64,000 bases of DNA from Cytobacillus depressus. Its GTDB lineage: Bacteria > Bacillota > Bacilli > Bacillales > Cytobacillaceae. Every line of letters starts with the position of its first letter. Position 1 is the first letter of the stretch. A model generated the notes under the pieces. It made no database searches. It saw nothing but the letters and a program-made list of their open reading frames with translations, and had not been told where the DNA came from. The translations under genes and the position numbers were made by a program. Shown here one piece after another: positions 52,355 through 61,715 of the stretch. The stretch lies in NCBI RefSeq assembly GCF_008923245.1, contig NZ_WBOS01000003.1:372001-436000 (forward strand). Reading direction: 5' to 3'.

Positions 52355-53815
52355 ATGAATAGAAAATGGTTGGCGCTATTAATGACAGGCTCCCTATTAA
52401 TGGGGGCAGGCGGCACATATGTTGGGATGACTTGGTTACATGGCGGTGTATTTATAGAAAGGCCTAACAAAAATGAGGCTCATATCGATGAAGGGGCCCC
52501 GCCATCCGCTATAGGGAATGTAGATTTAGGAAAAGTGGAGCAGGCCTATAGCTTGATCTTCAATAGTTATGTCGAAAAAGTAGAGGAAAGTCAGCTCGTC
52601 GAAGGGGCCATCCAAGGGATGCTGGCAACCCTTTCTGATCCTTATTCCGTCTATATGAACAAGGAGACGGTTAGGCAATTCAATGAGACCCTTGAGTCAT
52701 CATTTGAAGGAATCGGCGCTGAAGTAGGCATGGATGACGGAAAAATCATTATCATCTCGCCGTTTAAGGAATCTCCCGCGGAAAAAGCAGGGTTAAAGTC
52801 GCGGGATCAAATTTTGAAAGTAGATGGGAAGAGCATCAAGGGGATGGATCTTTTCCAAGCAACGTCCAAAATCCGCGGAAAAAAAGGGACGAAGGTTAAG
52901 CTCGAAATTGCTAGGAGTGGTTTGAAGGAGCCTTTAATTGTAAATGTCAAACGGGATGAGATTCCGCAAATTACGGTGAATTCCGATTTAAAAATGCAAA
53001 ATGGGAAGTCTATCGGATATTTAGAAATTACTTCATTTTCCGAAGATACAGCGAAAGAATTTAAAGAAAATCTAAACTCTTTAGAGGAAAAAGGGATTGA
53101 TAGCTTACTTATTGATGTTCGCGGAAATCCAGGCGGGCTATTAGTGTCTGTAGAGAAAATTTTAAAAGAGCTTGTCACAGAAAAAAAACCGTATATTCAA
53201 ATTGAAAACCGCCAAGGGAAAAAGAAGCCCTATTTTTCTAACTTAAAAGAGAGGAAGGACTACCCAATCGCTGTTCTGATCGATAAAGGCAGTGCCTCGG
53301 CTTCTGAAATTTTGGCAGGTGCTTTGCATGAGGCGGAGGGCTATGCGCTGATCGGGGAAAAAACATTTGGCAAAGGGACAGTTCAGCAGCCTTTTCCAAT
53401 GGGGGATGGCAGCAATATTAAATTAACTTTTTATAAATGGCTGACTCCGGACGGCAACTGGATTCATAATGAAGGAATTAAGCCGACACTAGAAGTAAAG
53501 CAGCCAAAGTTTTTCCAGACACACCCGCTGCAAATTGAAGAAGCACTTGTGAAGGATATGAACAATGAACAAGTGAGAAATGCACAAGAAATTCTCGCTG
53601 GACTTGGTTTTTCACCGGGAAGAAGCGACGGTTATTTTAGCGAATCAACTGAAAACGCTGTTCGCGCATTCCAACAAGGGCACAAGCTCAATCCTACTGG
53701 AAAAATAGATAGAGAAACCGCCTCCGCACTTGAGCAGGCGGTCGTAGCTGAAATGAAAAAAGAAGAAAATGATATGCAGTTACAGCTGGCCTTGCGGTAT
53801 TTGGCCAGACAATAG
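52355..53815 (+). CDS. ctpB: S41 family carboxyl-terminal processing protease CtpB
   Basis: Secreted or membrane-tethered PDZ protease; in sporulating Bacillus, CtpB cleaves SpoIVFA to activate sigma-K. An N-terminal membrane segment (WLALLMTGSLLMGAGGTYVG) is followed by a helical domain, a PDZ domain (FEGIGAEVGMDDGKIIIISP) and the S41 core (LLIDVRGNPGGLL, catalytic Ser in KGSASASEILAGAL, catalytic Lys in GEKTFGKGTVQ). The C-terminal peptidoglycan-binding domain spans about residues 410-465 (LAGLGFSPGRSDGYFSE). ATG 52355 with GGAAGG upstream gives 486 aa, near B. subtilis 480. An in-frame ATG at 52298 is the alternative. Confidence 0.94.
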   Translation: MNRKWLALLMTGSLLMGAGGTYVGMTWLHGGVFIERPNKNEAHIDEGAPPSAIGNVDLGKVEQAYSLIFNSYVEKVEESQLVEGAIQGMLATLSDPYSVYMNKETVRQFNETLESSFEGIGAEVGMDDGKIIIISPFKESPAEKAGLKSRDQILKVDGKSIKGMDLFQATSKIRGKKGTKVKLEIARSGLKEPLIVNVKRDEIPQITVNSDLKMQNGKSIGYLEITSFSEDTAKEFKENLNSLEEKGIDSLLIDVRGNPGGLLVSVEKILKELVTEKKPYIQIENRQGKKKPYFSNLKERKDYPIAVLIDKGSASASEILAGALHEAEGYALIGEKTFGKGTVQQPFPMGDGSNIKLTFYKWLTPDGNWIHNEGIKPTLEVKQPKFFQTHPLQIEEALVKDMNNEQVRNAQEILAGLGFSPGRSDGYFSESTENAVRAFQQGHKLNPTGKIDRETASALEQAVVAEMKKEENDMQLQLALRYLARQ

Positions 53816-54042
53816 ATTAGGGGGTCATCGTCTTTTATGGGCGATGGCTTTTTTTACGTCTTATGGCTTCGGTTTTAGGGGGAGGGAAAAACGATCACTA
53901 TGCCCCTCGATTTCTTTTTTCAAAAATATAGCAATAGGCTTTAAGTGTACAATTTGATAGAATATATAGTAATAGACTTAAATAGTAATTTTCTACATTT
54001 TACATACATATACAAGATTTTAATCGGAGGTAGGTGGTTAGA

Positions 54043-55236
54043 TTGGCTTATGCGTGGCTGATAGAAATAGGGAAAGGGATTGGGAAACTGTTCCTTAACC
54101 CGCTTTTATATTATCTTTTCTTTATTGCTGCTATTTTAGGTGTTTCCCGCGTGAAACGGGAGAGGAGAAATTTCCATATTCGAGCAGAGAATGCTTATTA
54201 TGAGCTGAGACAGCTGTTCCCGTTAGGAGTAGTTGTTGGACTATCTCTGTCCCTAGTTTCCATTGCGGCAGGTCTTGTCATCCCGGTAGAGACACTCTTT
54301 TTTACAGCTGCATTTACAGTAATTTGGAGCTTAACGACAAAAATCCGCTGGATGGCTCCGGCTTACACGCTCGGATTTGCATTTTTTGTAACGATTTTTG
54401 CCGCTGATCAGCGATGGCAGCTGTCGTCGTTTTTTACGTCTCTAAAAGTTAAAGAGGCAACTATTTTTCCATCGATTGCGGTTTTGCTTGCCCTGTTAAT
54501 TATTGGTGAAGGCATTTTGATCGTTCGGAATGGACAGAAGGGATCCTCTCCTAAGCTAGTAAAAAGTAAACGAGGGCAGATGATTGGGGTTCATGAGGTA
54601 AAAAGGCTATGGATGCTGCCGCTTTTTCTTATTATCCCGAGTGAGGCTTTGAAAAGTCCTTTTGAATGGTGGCCTGTATTTTCGATAGGAGGCAGCACTT
54701 TCTCGATTATCCTTATTCCCTTTGCCGTCGGATTTTTCCAACAAATTCAAGGGAGTCTACCTTCAGCAGCGGTGAAAGCGGTTGGCAGAAAGGTAATTGC
54801 GCTCGGTGTCTTTGTCACGCTCTTGTCTATTTCAGGCTACTGGTATCCGCTTGCGTCCATTGCGGTTGTGACGCTCGCGATTATCGGCCGGGAGCTGATT
54901 TCGTTAAGGCAGAGAGTGGCAGATGAAAATCTACCTTTTTATTTTTCAAAAAGAAATAATGGAGTCATGGTATTAGGAATCATTCCAGGCTCACCGGCAA
55001 GCAATATGGGTTTACAAGTTGGCGAGCTGGTTACGAAAGTGAACGGTCGAGCAGTTCATGACCGAAGCAGTTTCTATGAAGCTCTACTGAAAAACCGCGC
55101 ACATTGCAAGCTTGAAGTACTCGATGTGAATGACCAAATTCGCTTTGCCCAAAGAGCTTTGTATGAGGGCGATCACCATGAACTCGGAATCCTCTTTGTC
55201 AAGGATGAGACGAAAAAGGGCAATGAAGCGGTATAA
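54043..55236 (+). CDS. minJ: Division-site topology protein MinJ
   Basis: A membrane protein with C-terminal PDZ domain, homologous to MinJ (YvjD), which bridges DivIVA to MinCD at septa and poles and affects swarming. The sequence starts AYAWLIEIGKGIGKLFLNPL. Seven to eight membrane segments extend to about residue 290. The PDZ domain covers about 305-385 (NNGVMVLGIIPGSPASNMGL, QVGELVTKVNGRAVHDR). GTG 54034 is only 3 bp after GGAGG. TTG 54043 (MAYAWL...) fits the family N-terminus better; this start is not certain. swrA, present between ctpB and minJ in B. subtilis, is missing. Confidence 0.88.
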   Translation: MAYAWLIEIGKGIGKLFLNPLLYYLFFIAAILGVSRVKRERRNFHIRAENAYYELRQLFPLGVVVGLSLSLVSIAAGLVIPVETLFFTAAFTVIWSLTTKIRWMAPAYTLGFAFFVTIFAADQRWQLSSFFTSLKVKEATIFPSIAVLLALLIIGEGILIVRNGQKGSSPKLVKSKRGQMIGVHEVKRLWMLPLFLIIPSEALKSPFEWWPVFSIGGSTFSIILIPFAVGFFQQIQGSLPSAAVKAVGRKVIALGVFVTLLSISGYWYPLASIAVVTLAIIGRELISLRQRVADENLPFYFSKRNNGVMVLGIIPGSPASNMGLQVGELVTKVNGRAVHDRSSFYEALLKNRAHCKLEVLDVNDQIRFAQRALYEGDHHELGILFVKDETKKGNEAV

Positions 55237-55278
55237 TTATCGTGATTTTTTCCTATTTAGTTAAAATGTTTAAATAGA

Positions 55279-55326
55279 ACACTCCACGATTGTTAGACTA
55301 ATCTAACGATTATGGAGTGTTTTTTA
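55279..55326. terminator. Bidirectional terminator between minJ and the MocR gene
   Basis: AACACTCCA pairs with TGGAGTGTT, with inner ATTGTTAGA/TCTAAC pairing. T-runs lie on the plus strand and A-rich sequence on the other side. Confidence 0.8.
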
Positions 55327-56703
55327 TGACCAAGCCTTTTTTAAAAGCTTCACACCTAACTGGATTTCCTCACAAGAAAGATTACTGAATCCAAGTTTAA
55401 TCATTGGTTCATGAGAATGATTTTTTATGAAATAGATGGAAGTAGGATACACTTTAACCCCATTAATGGAAGCACGCTCGATTAACCATTCTTCTGAACG
55501 TTTTAGATGTACCTTGACTAATAAGTACAAACCAGACTGCTCCCCAATAATAGTTAAATTTTGTTTGAATTGGTCTTTTAATTCTGAAACGATACACTGC
55601 ATTTTTCGCTTATAAACAAGACGCATACGTTTAATATGGCGATTCCATTCTCCTTCTTCCATAAATTTAGCCATTGTGAGCTGGCTAAGGAGTGAAGTGT
55701 TACTTTCGAAATGAAGAAATTGATTTTTATATCGGTCTAAAAGAAGCTGTGGCAGCACCATATAACTTAGACGGATTCCTGGAAGAAAGGACTTTGAGAA
55801 ATTCCCTAAATAAATGACTCTAGTTGAATCAATGGAAGCGAGTGCTGGAAATGGTTGTTGCGTATAGCGAAATTCACTATCATGATCATCTTCGAAAATA
55901 TATCCATCCCTCTTGTTAGCCCACTGAATAAGCATTTGCCTTTGTTGAATGGACATGCTTACTCCTATTGGACTTTGGTGGGATGGTGTTACATAGACTA
56001 ACCGTGACCTCATTTGATCTAATCTTGATAAATCTGCACCGGTTTCATGAACTGGTAAAGTTTCAAACATTAAACGATGGAATTTAAAAGCTTCCCAAGC
56101 TAAATCGTATCCTGGGTCCTCTACGATAATGCTAGGGAAATTATCTTTCAGAACTTGTCCAAGATTGATCAACATTTGTTGGGTACTACTGCCGATAATA
56201 ATCGCATTTGGATCAGTTTTCACACCACGAGATTGGAGTAAATATGTGGCGATTTGCTCACGCAAGCACACTTCACCGAATGGTTCCCCGTAACCAAAGC
56301 TCTCCTTTAATGTTAACACTTGATTGGCTATTCTCCTCCAGATTTTCAAGGGGAAATTGTCTTGATCTACTTCTCCTGCTCTGAAGTTAATTAGGACTGG
56401 TTCCACCGACTTTGTTTGCTTCTTATTAGAGAGAACTAAGGCATCTTGAAATAAATAAGGTTCTACTTCATTTACAAAATACCCTTTTCGACCTTCTCCA
56501 CGAATATAACCTTCAGCCACGAGTTGCTCATATGCCATTAATGTCGTATTGCGGCTTACTTGAAGGGATTCCGCAAGTTGCCGAATGGAGGGCAATGGAT
56601 CACCAGCTTGTATGTCGCCGTGCTTAATAAATAGTTTAAATTGCTCATAGATTTGTTTGTATTTGGGAGAGTTATCCTTAAAAGCAAAAATGGTATCTTT
56701 CAT
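55324..56703 (-). CDS. MocR/GabR-type transcriptional regulator
   Basis: A 459-aa regulator with an N-terminal GntR winged helix (residues ~8-75, LPSIRQLAESLQVSRNTTLM) fused to a fold-type I aminotransferase-like domain. The PLP lysine region is YLGNFSKSFLPGIRLSYMV, with FEDDHDSEFRY upstream. MocR proteins sense PLP and an amino-acid ligand; GabR responds to GABA. It is divergent from a TPP-enzyme/aminotransferase cluster that also contains a succinate-semialdehyde-dehydrogenase-like remnant, which it probably controls. Direct repeats in the shared intergenic region are candidate operators. Confidence 0.9.
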   Translation of the reverse strand: MKDTIFAFKDNSPKYKQIYEQFKLFIKHGDIQAGDPLPSIRQLAESLQVSRNTTLMAYEQLVAEGYIRGEGRKGYFVNEVEPYLFQDALVLSNKKQTKSVEPVLINFRAGEVDQDNFPLKIWRRIANQVLTLKESFGYGEPFGEVCLREQIATYLLQSRGVKTDPNAIIIGSSTQQMLINLGQVLKDNFPSIIVEDPGYDLAWEAFKFHRLMFETLPVHETGADLSRLDQMRSRLVYVTPSHQSPIGVSMSIQQRQMLIQWANKRDGYIFEDDHDSEFRYTQQPFPALASIDSTRVIYLGNFSKSFLPGIRLSYMVLPQLLLDRYKNQFLHFESNTSLLSQLTMAKFMEEGEWNRHIKRMRLVYKRKMQCIVSELKDQFKQNLTIIGEQSGLYLLVKVHLKRSEEWLIERASINGVKVYPTSIYFIKNHSHEPMIKLGFSNLSCEEIQLGVKLLKKAWS

Positions 56704-56715
56704 TTATAATCACTC

Positions 56716-56762
56716 CTGACATGTCAGTTTTTAAATAATTGTACCTTATCAGATGTCAGTTT
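56716..56762. promoter_or_regulatory. Candidate MocR operator (direct ATGTCAGTTT repeats)
   Basis: ATGTCAGTTT occurs twice (56721-56730 and 56753-56762), 32 bp apart, about three helical turns. The first copy also forms the palindrome CTGACATGTCAG (56716-56727). MocR/GabR regulators typically bind such direct repeats in the divergent gap. Confidence 0.6.
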
Positions 56763-56877
56763 GCATTATACAATACTGAATATTGAGATAAATCTCCTAA
56801 TCTTAAGGTCAAAAGAAAGGAGAAATGGGCTCAGTTCAATTTTTGATTAAATGATTACGTTAGAAGGAGACGGTTGT

Positions 56878-58530
56878 ATGCGTTATCAAGAAACAATGAC
56901 AGCAGGAAAAGCGGTAGTGGAATGCTTAAAAATTGAAGGTGTCAAACATGTATTTAATGTTCCTGGAGAAAGCTTTTTGGCTGTATTAGATGAATTAGAG
57001 TCTCAAAGTGAGATTGAATTGCTCTCGGCTCGTCATGAAGGCGGGGCAGGCTTTATGGCTGAAGGTTATGCGAAAGTAAGTGGTAAAGTGGGCGTAGCCA
57101 TGGCAACACGCGGTGTTGGAGGCGCCAATATTTCAATTGCTATCCATACGGCTTTCCAAGATTCCACTCCTATGGTTGTCTTTCTAGGTCAGGTGAAACG
57201 TGAGTTCCGGGAGAGAGAAGGTTTCCAAGAAGTAGATTTTGGCCGAAACTTTAAAGAAATTGCCAAGTGGACGGTTGAGATTAGCGACGCGAAAAGAGTT
57301 CCTGAACTTGTGCAAAGAGCCTTTCGTGTAGCACAAACAGGTCGACCTGGTCCAGTGGTCGTTTCTTTACCAGAAGACATGCTTTTAGATGAAGCACTTA
57401 TGACATTTGGCCCTCCTACCCAAAAGTCAAAACCGGTACCAAGCCCAGAAGAGCTGAAAAAGTTCGAGGAATTATTGAGTAAAGCAGAAAGGCCTATCGT
57501 GATTGCCGGTGGAGGCATTCGCCGTTCCGGAGCAGAAGATGCACTAGTTGAATTTTTGGATAAGTACAAATTGCCAGTAGCAGCCGGATATAGACGACAT
57601 GATCTGATTAATAACGAGCATGAAGCTTACATTGGGCAGTTTATATTAAGCGCCCCGCCTTCACTCATTCAACATGTGAAAGAATCGGATTTAGTCATTG
57701 CGTTAGGAACCCGTCTTTCGGAAGCAACTTCACAAGATTATTCGATATTGCCATGGGGCCAATCTCTCGTTCACGTTGATATAGAAGCAAGTACAATTGG
57801 CAAGGTCTACGCCCCGGATTTAGGAATTGTATCAGATTTAAATTCTGCTTTAAAGGCTTTTACAAAACTAGATCTCGATAAGAACTGGAGTGAATGGCAA
57901 GCAGTCTGTCGTCGATCTTTTGAGAAATTAGTAGAAAATCCTGGCGATGGCTCTATCTATAGTGAAATCGCGAGAGTTATCCACGATCAGTTACCAGAAG
58001 AGGCAATGTTAACAATGGATGCTGGGAACTTTGCTTCTTGGTTTAATACTGGTTTTCCTCTGCGTCGTTCGAATTCGCTCATTGCACCTACGAATGGTGC
58101 GATGGGGTACGGGTTGCCTGCTGCAGTCGGAGCTAAGCATGCAGTTCCAGACCGTCCCGTTATCGCGCTTTGTGGAGATGGTGGCGTAATGATGACGGTT
58201 CAAGAGATTGAAACTTCTGTTCGAAGTAAACGACCAATAGTTTGTATTGTTTTCAATAATGGAAAATATGGGACGATTCGTATGCACCAAGAGTTACATT
58301 ATCCAGGTAAAGTCATTGGGACGGATATAGGGAATGTAGACTTCGCAAAAATGGCAGAAGGCATGGGGGCTGTTGGAGTTAAAGTCGAAAACAAAGAAGG
58401 TTTTGAAGGGGCGTTTAAGGAAGCACTTTCGCGTAATGTAACGACCCTAATTGATGTGAGATGTCATGATGTTGAGCATATTGTAAATGGTAAGACGATT
58501 AGAGATTTACGGAGCATTTCAGTTAGGTGA
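56878..58530 (+). CDS. TPP-dependent 2-oxoacid decarboxylase/synthase family enzyme (first copy)
   Basis: A 550-aa protein of the acetolactate synthase/benzoylformate decarboxylase superfamily. The catalytic glutamate lies in SARHEGGAGFMAEGYAKVSG near residue 50. The central domain has KAERPIVIAGGGIRRSGAED. The TPP-Mg motif is LCGDGGVMMTVQEIETSVRS followed by VCIVFNN. AGAAGGAGA sits 7 bp before ATG 56878, so the frame extension to 56851 is not used. With an aminotransferase and an aldehyde dehydrogenase remnant downstream, a transaminate-decarboxylate-oxidise route for an amino acid is plausible (compare arginine AruH/AruI). Substrate is not readable. Confidence 0.85.
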   Translation: MRYQETMTAGKAVVECLKIEGVKHVFNVPGESFLAVLDELESQSEIELLSARHEGGAGFMAEGYAKVSGKVGVAMATRGVGGANISIAIHTAFQDSTPMVVFLGQVKREFREREGFQEVDFGRNFKEIAKWTVEISDAKRVPELVQRAFRVAQTGRPGPVVVSLPEDMLLDEALMTFGPPTQKSKPVPSPEELKKFEELLSKAERPIVIAGGGIRRSGAEDALVEFLDKYKLPVAAGYRRHDLINNEHEAYIGQFILSAPPSLIQHVKESDLVIALGTRLSEATSQDYSILPWGQSLVHVDIEASTIGKVYAPDLGIVSDLNSALKAFTKLDLDKNWSEWQAVCRRSFEKLVENPGDGSIYSEIARVIHDQLPEEAMLTMDAGNFASWFNTGFPLRRSNSLIAPTNGAMGYGLPAAVGAKHAVPDRPVIALCGDGGVMMTVQEIETSVRSKRPIVCIVFNNGKYGTIRMHQELHYPGKVIGTDIGNVDFAKMAEGMGAVGVKVENKEGFEGAFKEALSRNVTTLIDVRCHDVEHIVNGKTIRDLRSISVR

Positions 58531-58722
58531 AAATTTAAGCTTTGAACAGAGAGAAACCTATTAGGATAGTTGGAGTGTCCGATAAATATCATCGCCCTTC
58601 ATTGATGATTATTAGAAAGCGTGGATAGTAACTAATTTCCTTAATTATTATAGTTCATCTTATGCATAAGAGGTAAAGGCTACTGTAGTACTAATTATTT
58701 TATTTAAAGGAGCAAAATAAAC

Positions 58723-59931
58723 ATGTTCGGATCAAAACGTGTAGCTTCAGTTCCACCATATTTATTTACGGAAATAAATCGAAAAAAGGAAGCATTAATT
58801 GAGTCAGGAGTCGATTTAATTGATTTAGGAGTGGGTGACCCTGACAAACCGACACCTAAACATATAATAGAGAATTTATTCACAGAAATGAGTAATGCTG
58901 AAAACATGAAATATCCATCAGTAAATGGTTGTACTGAATTTAGAGTTGCAGTTGCAGATTTTTATCAACGTCAATTTAATGTAGATCTGGATCCAGATAC
59001 AGAAGTACTTGCGTTGATAGGTTCAAAGGAAGGACTTGCTCATTTAATCCCATCGTTACTTGATCCAGGGGATTACCTTCTTACTACAGATCCGTGTTTT
59101 ACTATTTATCCAATGGCGACATATTTAGCCAATGCTAATTTCCATGCTATGCCGTTAACAGAAAAAAACAACTATCAACCAAATTTTTTCAATATTCCGA
59201 AAGAAATATTAGAAAAGTCAAAATTAATGATACTCAATTATCCAAATAACCCTACATCAGCAACTGTTGATGTTGACTTTTTTAATAACGCGGTTGAATT
59301 CGGTAAGAAACATCGTATTCCTATTGCAAATGACTCTGCATACAATATGATTTCATTTGGTGATTATAAGGCACCGAGTATTTTACAAGCTGATGGGGCT
59401 AAAGACATTGCGGTTGAGATTGGTACACTTTCGAAAACTTATAACATGACTGGTTGGCGTATTGGATATATCGTTGGAAATAAAGATGTTATTGGTGCAT
59501 TAAGAATCTATAAAGGCAATACGGATACGGGTCAATTTACCCCAATTCAAAAAGCGGCTGCATTTGCATTGCAAAGTGATCAAAGTTTAATTGATGAACA
59601 AAGTAAGTTGTATGAAGAACGTTTAGAAATGATGGTAAACACATTGAATGATATCGGTATGCCTACAAAAATGCCAAAAGCCACTGTTTTTGTTTGGAGC
59701 CAAATCCCCGAAGGATTTACATCAAGTCAATTTGCAGAGATGTTATTAGTTGAAGCTGGTGTACTTGTTGTTCCAGGTACTGGATTTGGTCCATTTGGAG
59801 AAGGATATGTCCGTATATCTTCAACTGTTCCCACAGAGCGTATAAAAGAGGCTTTAAAAAGGATGAAAGAATTATTAAAAAAAGATAAGCCTGATAGTAG
59901 AAATGCATATGTGATTAGTGAAGGAAAATAG
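58723..59931 (+). CDS. Class I/II PLP-dependent aminotransferase (LL-diaminopimelate aminotransferase-like)
   Basis: A 402-aa fold-type I aminotransferase with IDLGVGDPDKPTPKHIIENL near residue 28, LNYPNNPTSATVD near 168, the PLP lysine in GTLSKTYNMTGWRIGYIVG near 237, and GFGPFGEGYVRIS at the end. It resembles the DapL/LL-DAP aminotransferase subgroup, whose members include many general amino acid transaminases. Flanked by two TPP decarboxylase-like genes, it may supply their 2-oxoacid substrate. AAAGGAGC precedes the ATG. The gap to the first TPP gene is 192 bp, with no clear terminator. Confidence 0.88.
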   Translation: MFGSKRVASVPPYLFTEINRKKEALIESGVDLIDLGVGDPDKPTPKHIIENLFTEMSNAENMKYPSVNGCTEFRVAVADFYQRQFNVDLDPDTEVLALIGSKEGLAHLIPSLLDPGDYLLTTDPCFTIYPMATYLANANFHAMPLTEKNNYQPNFFNIPKEILEKSKLMILNYPNNPTSATVDVDFFNNAVEFGKKHRIPIANDSAYNMISFGDYKAPSILQADGAKDIAVEIGTLSKTYNMTGWRIGYIVGNKDVIGALRIYKGNTDTGQFTPIQKAAAFALQSDQSLIDEQSKLYEERLEMMVNTLNDIGMPTKMPKATVFVWSQIPEGFTSSQFAEMLLVEAGVLVVPGTGFGPFGEGYVRISSTVPTERIKEALKRMKELLKKDKPDSRNAYVISEGK

Positions 59932-60010
59932 TGTTGTATTTTCCCGTAGGAATGGTAAAAAACAACAATGTAAAGTTATTTTTACTATTTAATATAAAGG
60001 CGGTAAATAA

Positions 60011-61642
60011 ATGAGAAAAACTGGTGGACAAATCATAGCTGATGTATTTAGTAAAGAAGGAGTAAAGAAAATATTTGGTGTCCCAGGTGAGAGTTATTTA
60101 AATGTCATTGATGCTTTATTCGAACATCCTGAAATAGAATATTTGACAACTCGGCATGAAGGGGGAGCTTCCTTTATGGCTGATGGATATGCAAAAGCAT
60201 CGGGAGAAATTGGCGTTTGTATGGCTACAAGAGGGCCGGGGGCTACTAACTTATCAATAGGTATACATGCTGCAAAGCAAGACTCCACACCATTAGTAGC
60301 CTTAATTGGTCAGGTTGGGCGTCCTTTTAGTGGAAGAGAAGCGTTTCAGGAAATCGACCTTGTACCATTCTTTAGTCATTTATGTAAATGGACAGTAGAA
60401 ATTGAAAGTGCAGAAAGAATTCCAGAATTATTGCACAGGGCTTTTCATATTGCCCGTTCTGGCCGACCAGGTCCGGTGTTGGTTTCTTTACCAGAGGATA
60501 TGTTGAATGATGAAGTAGGAGATGTTACGAACGGTCCTTGTAAAGTGGCTCCAATTCAACCTGATATTGAATCAGTTAAGCTAGCAGCACAAAAACTAAG
60601 ACAGGCAAAAAAGCCGCTTATTATTGCCGGTGGCGGAGTAATGATGTCTAACGCAACACCTGAACTTGTTCAATTGGCTGAAAAGTTACAAATACCGGTT
60701 GTTACCGCTTTTAGACGTTTTAGTGCTTTTCCCAACTTACATCAAAATTATGCAGGTGCATTGGAGTCGGCCCTTCCTGATAATCTATTGAATTATATTC
60801 AGGATTGTGACGTAGTTCTAGCACTTGGGACCAGGTTATCAGAAACCACAACAAGGGATTATACACTTTTTAGTAAGGGTACTCGGATTATTCAAGTCGA
60901 TATTTCACCGGATGTTTTGGGCAAAGTATACACACCATTTTTGCCGATTGTTTCTGATGCAAAAGCATTTGTAACTGAAATTTTGAAGGTTATTGAACCT
61001 ATGAATAATGAACAGCGCTTAAATAACCTAGTAGAAATGCATGATAATTATATTGAGTTTTCTTCTCCTGAACATAATGACTCCAAGGATTATGTAGATA
61101 TGAATAGTGTCATGTATAACTTAGTTGAAGAACTTCCCAAAGATGCGATTATTACTAGTGATGCGGGGAATTTCAATACATGGGTTACTCGTTATTTTCG
61201 TTATGATGATGGAGGCTTTTATGTGGGCACTACTTCGGGAGCGATGGGTTATGGTTTACCTGCAGCAATTGGTGCCAAACTTGCTAACCCGAATAAAGTA
61301 GTAGTTTCCATTTCGGGTGATGGCGGATTTATGATGACAATGCAGGAGTTTGAGTTTGCGGTCAGACATATTATACCTGTCATATCAATTATAGTTAATA
61401 ATAATATGCTAGGTACAATTCGTGAGTTCCAACAAGGTAAATTCCCTAATAGAGTAATAGGAACCGAGCTGACGAATCCTAATTACGCTCATTTAGCAGA
61501 GAATTTTGGCGGACATGGGGAAAGAGTGGAAAGAACTTCAGATTTTCCTATAGCTCTAAAGAGAGCGCTAACAGCAAGGAAACCTGCGTTAATTGAAGTA
61601 GTGACAAATCCAAATATACTCTCAGCAGATCATAAAGAGTGA
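60011..61642 (+). CDS. TPP-dependent 2-oxoacid decarboxylase/synthase family enzyme (second copy)
   Basis: A 543-aa protein paralogous to the one at 56.9 kb. Catalytic glutamate in TTRHEGGASFMADGYAKASG near residue 50; central LIIAGGGVMMSNATPELVQL; TPP-Mg motif ISGDGGFMMTMQEFEFAVRH then SIIVNNN. The two share the unusual EREGFQEVDF / GREAFQEIDL region, where acetolactate synthases differ. AAAGGCGGT precedes the ATG. Divergence between copies suggests different substrates or an ancient duplication rather than a recent one. Confidence 0.85.
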   Translation: MRKTGGQIIADVFSKEGVKKIFGVPGESYLNVIDALFEHPEIEYLTTRHEGGASFMADGYAKASGEIGVCMATRGPGATNLSIGIHAAKQDSTPLVALIGQVGRPFSGREAFQEIDLVPFFSHLCKWTVEIESAERIPELLHRAFHIARSGRPGPVLVSLPEDMLNDEVGDVTNGPCKVAPIQPDIESVKLAAQKLRQAKKPLIIAGGGVMMSNATPELVQLAEKLQIPVVTAFRRFSAFPNLHQNYAGALESALPDNLLNYIQDCDVVLALGTRLSETTTRDYTLFSKGTRIIQVDISPDVLGKVYTPFLPIVSDAKAFVTEILKVIEPMNNEQRLNNLVEMHDNYIEFSSPEHNDSKDYVDMNSVMYNLVEELPKDAIITSDAGNFNTWVTRYFRYDDGGFYVGTTSGAMGYGLPAAIGAKLANPNKVVVSISGDGGFMMTMQEFEFAVRHIIPVISIIVNNNMLGTIREFQQGKFPNRVIGTELTNPNYAHLAENFGGHGERVERTSDFPIALKRALTARKPALIEVVTNPNILSADHKE

Positions 61643-61715
61643 ATCGATAAAATGAATGGATCAGGAGTATAAGGTTTGGATGGCATAAATCTAAAATAAA
61701 TCAGGAGGATTCTGA

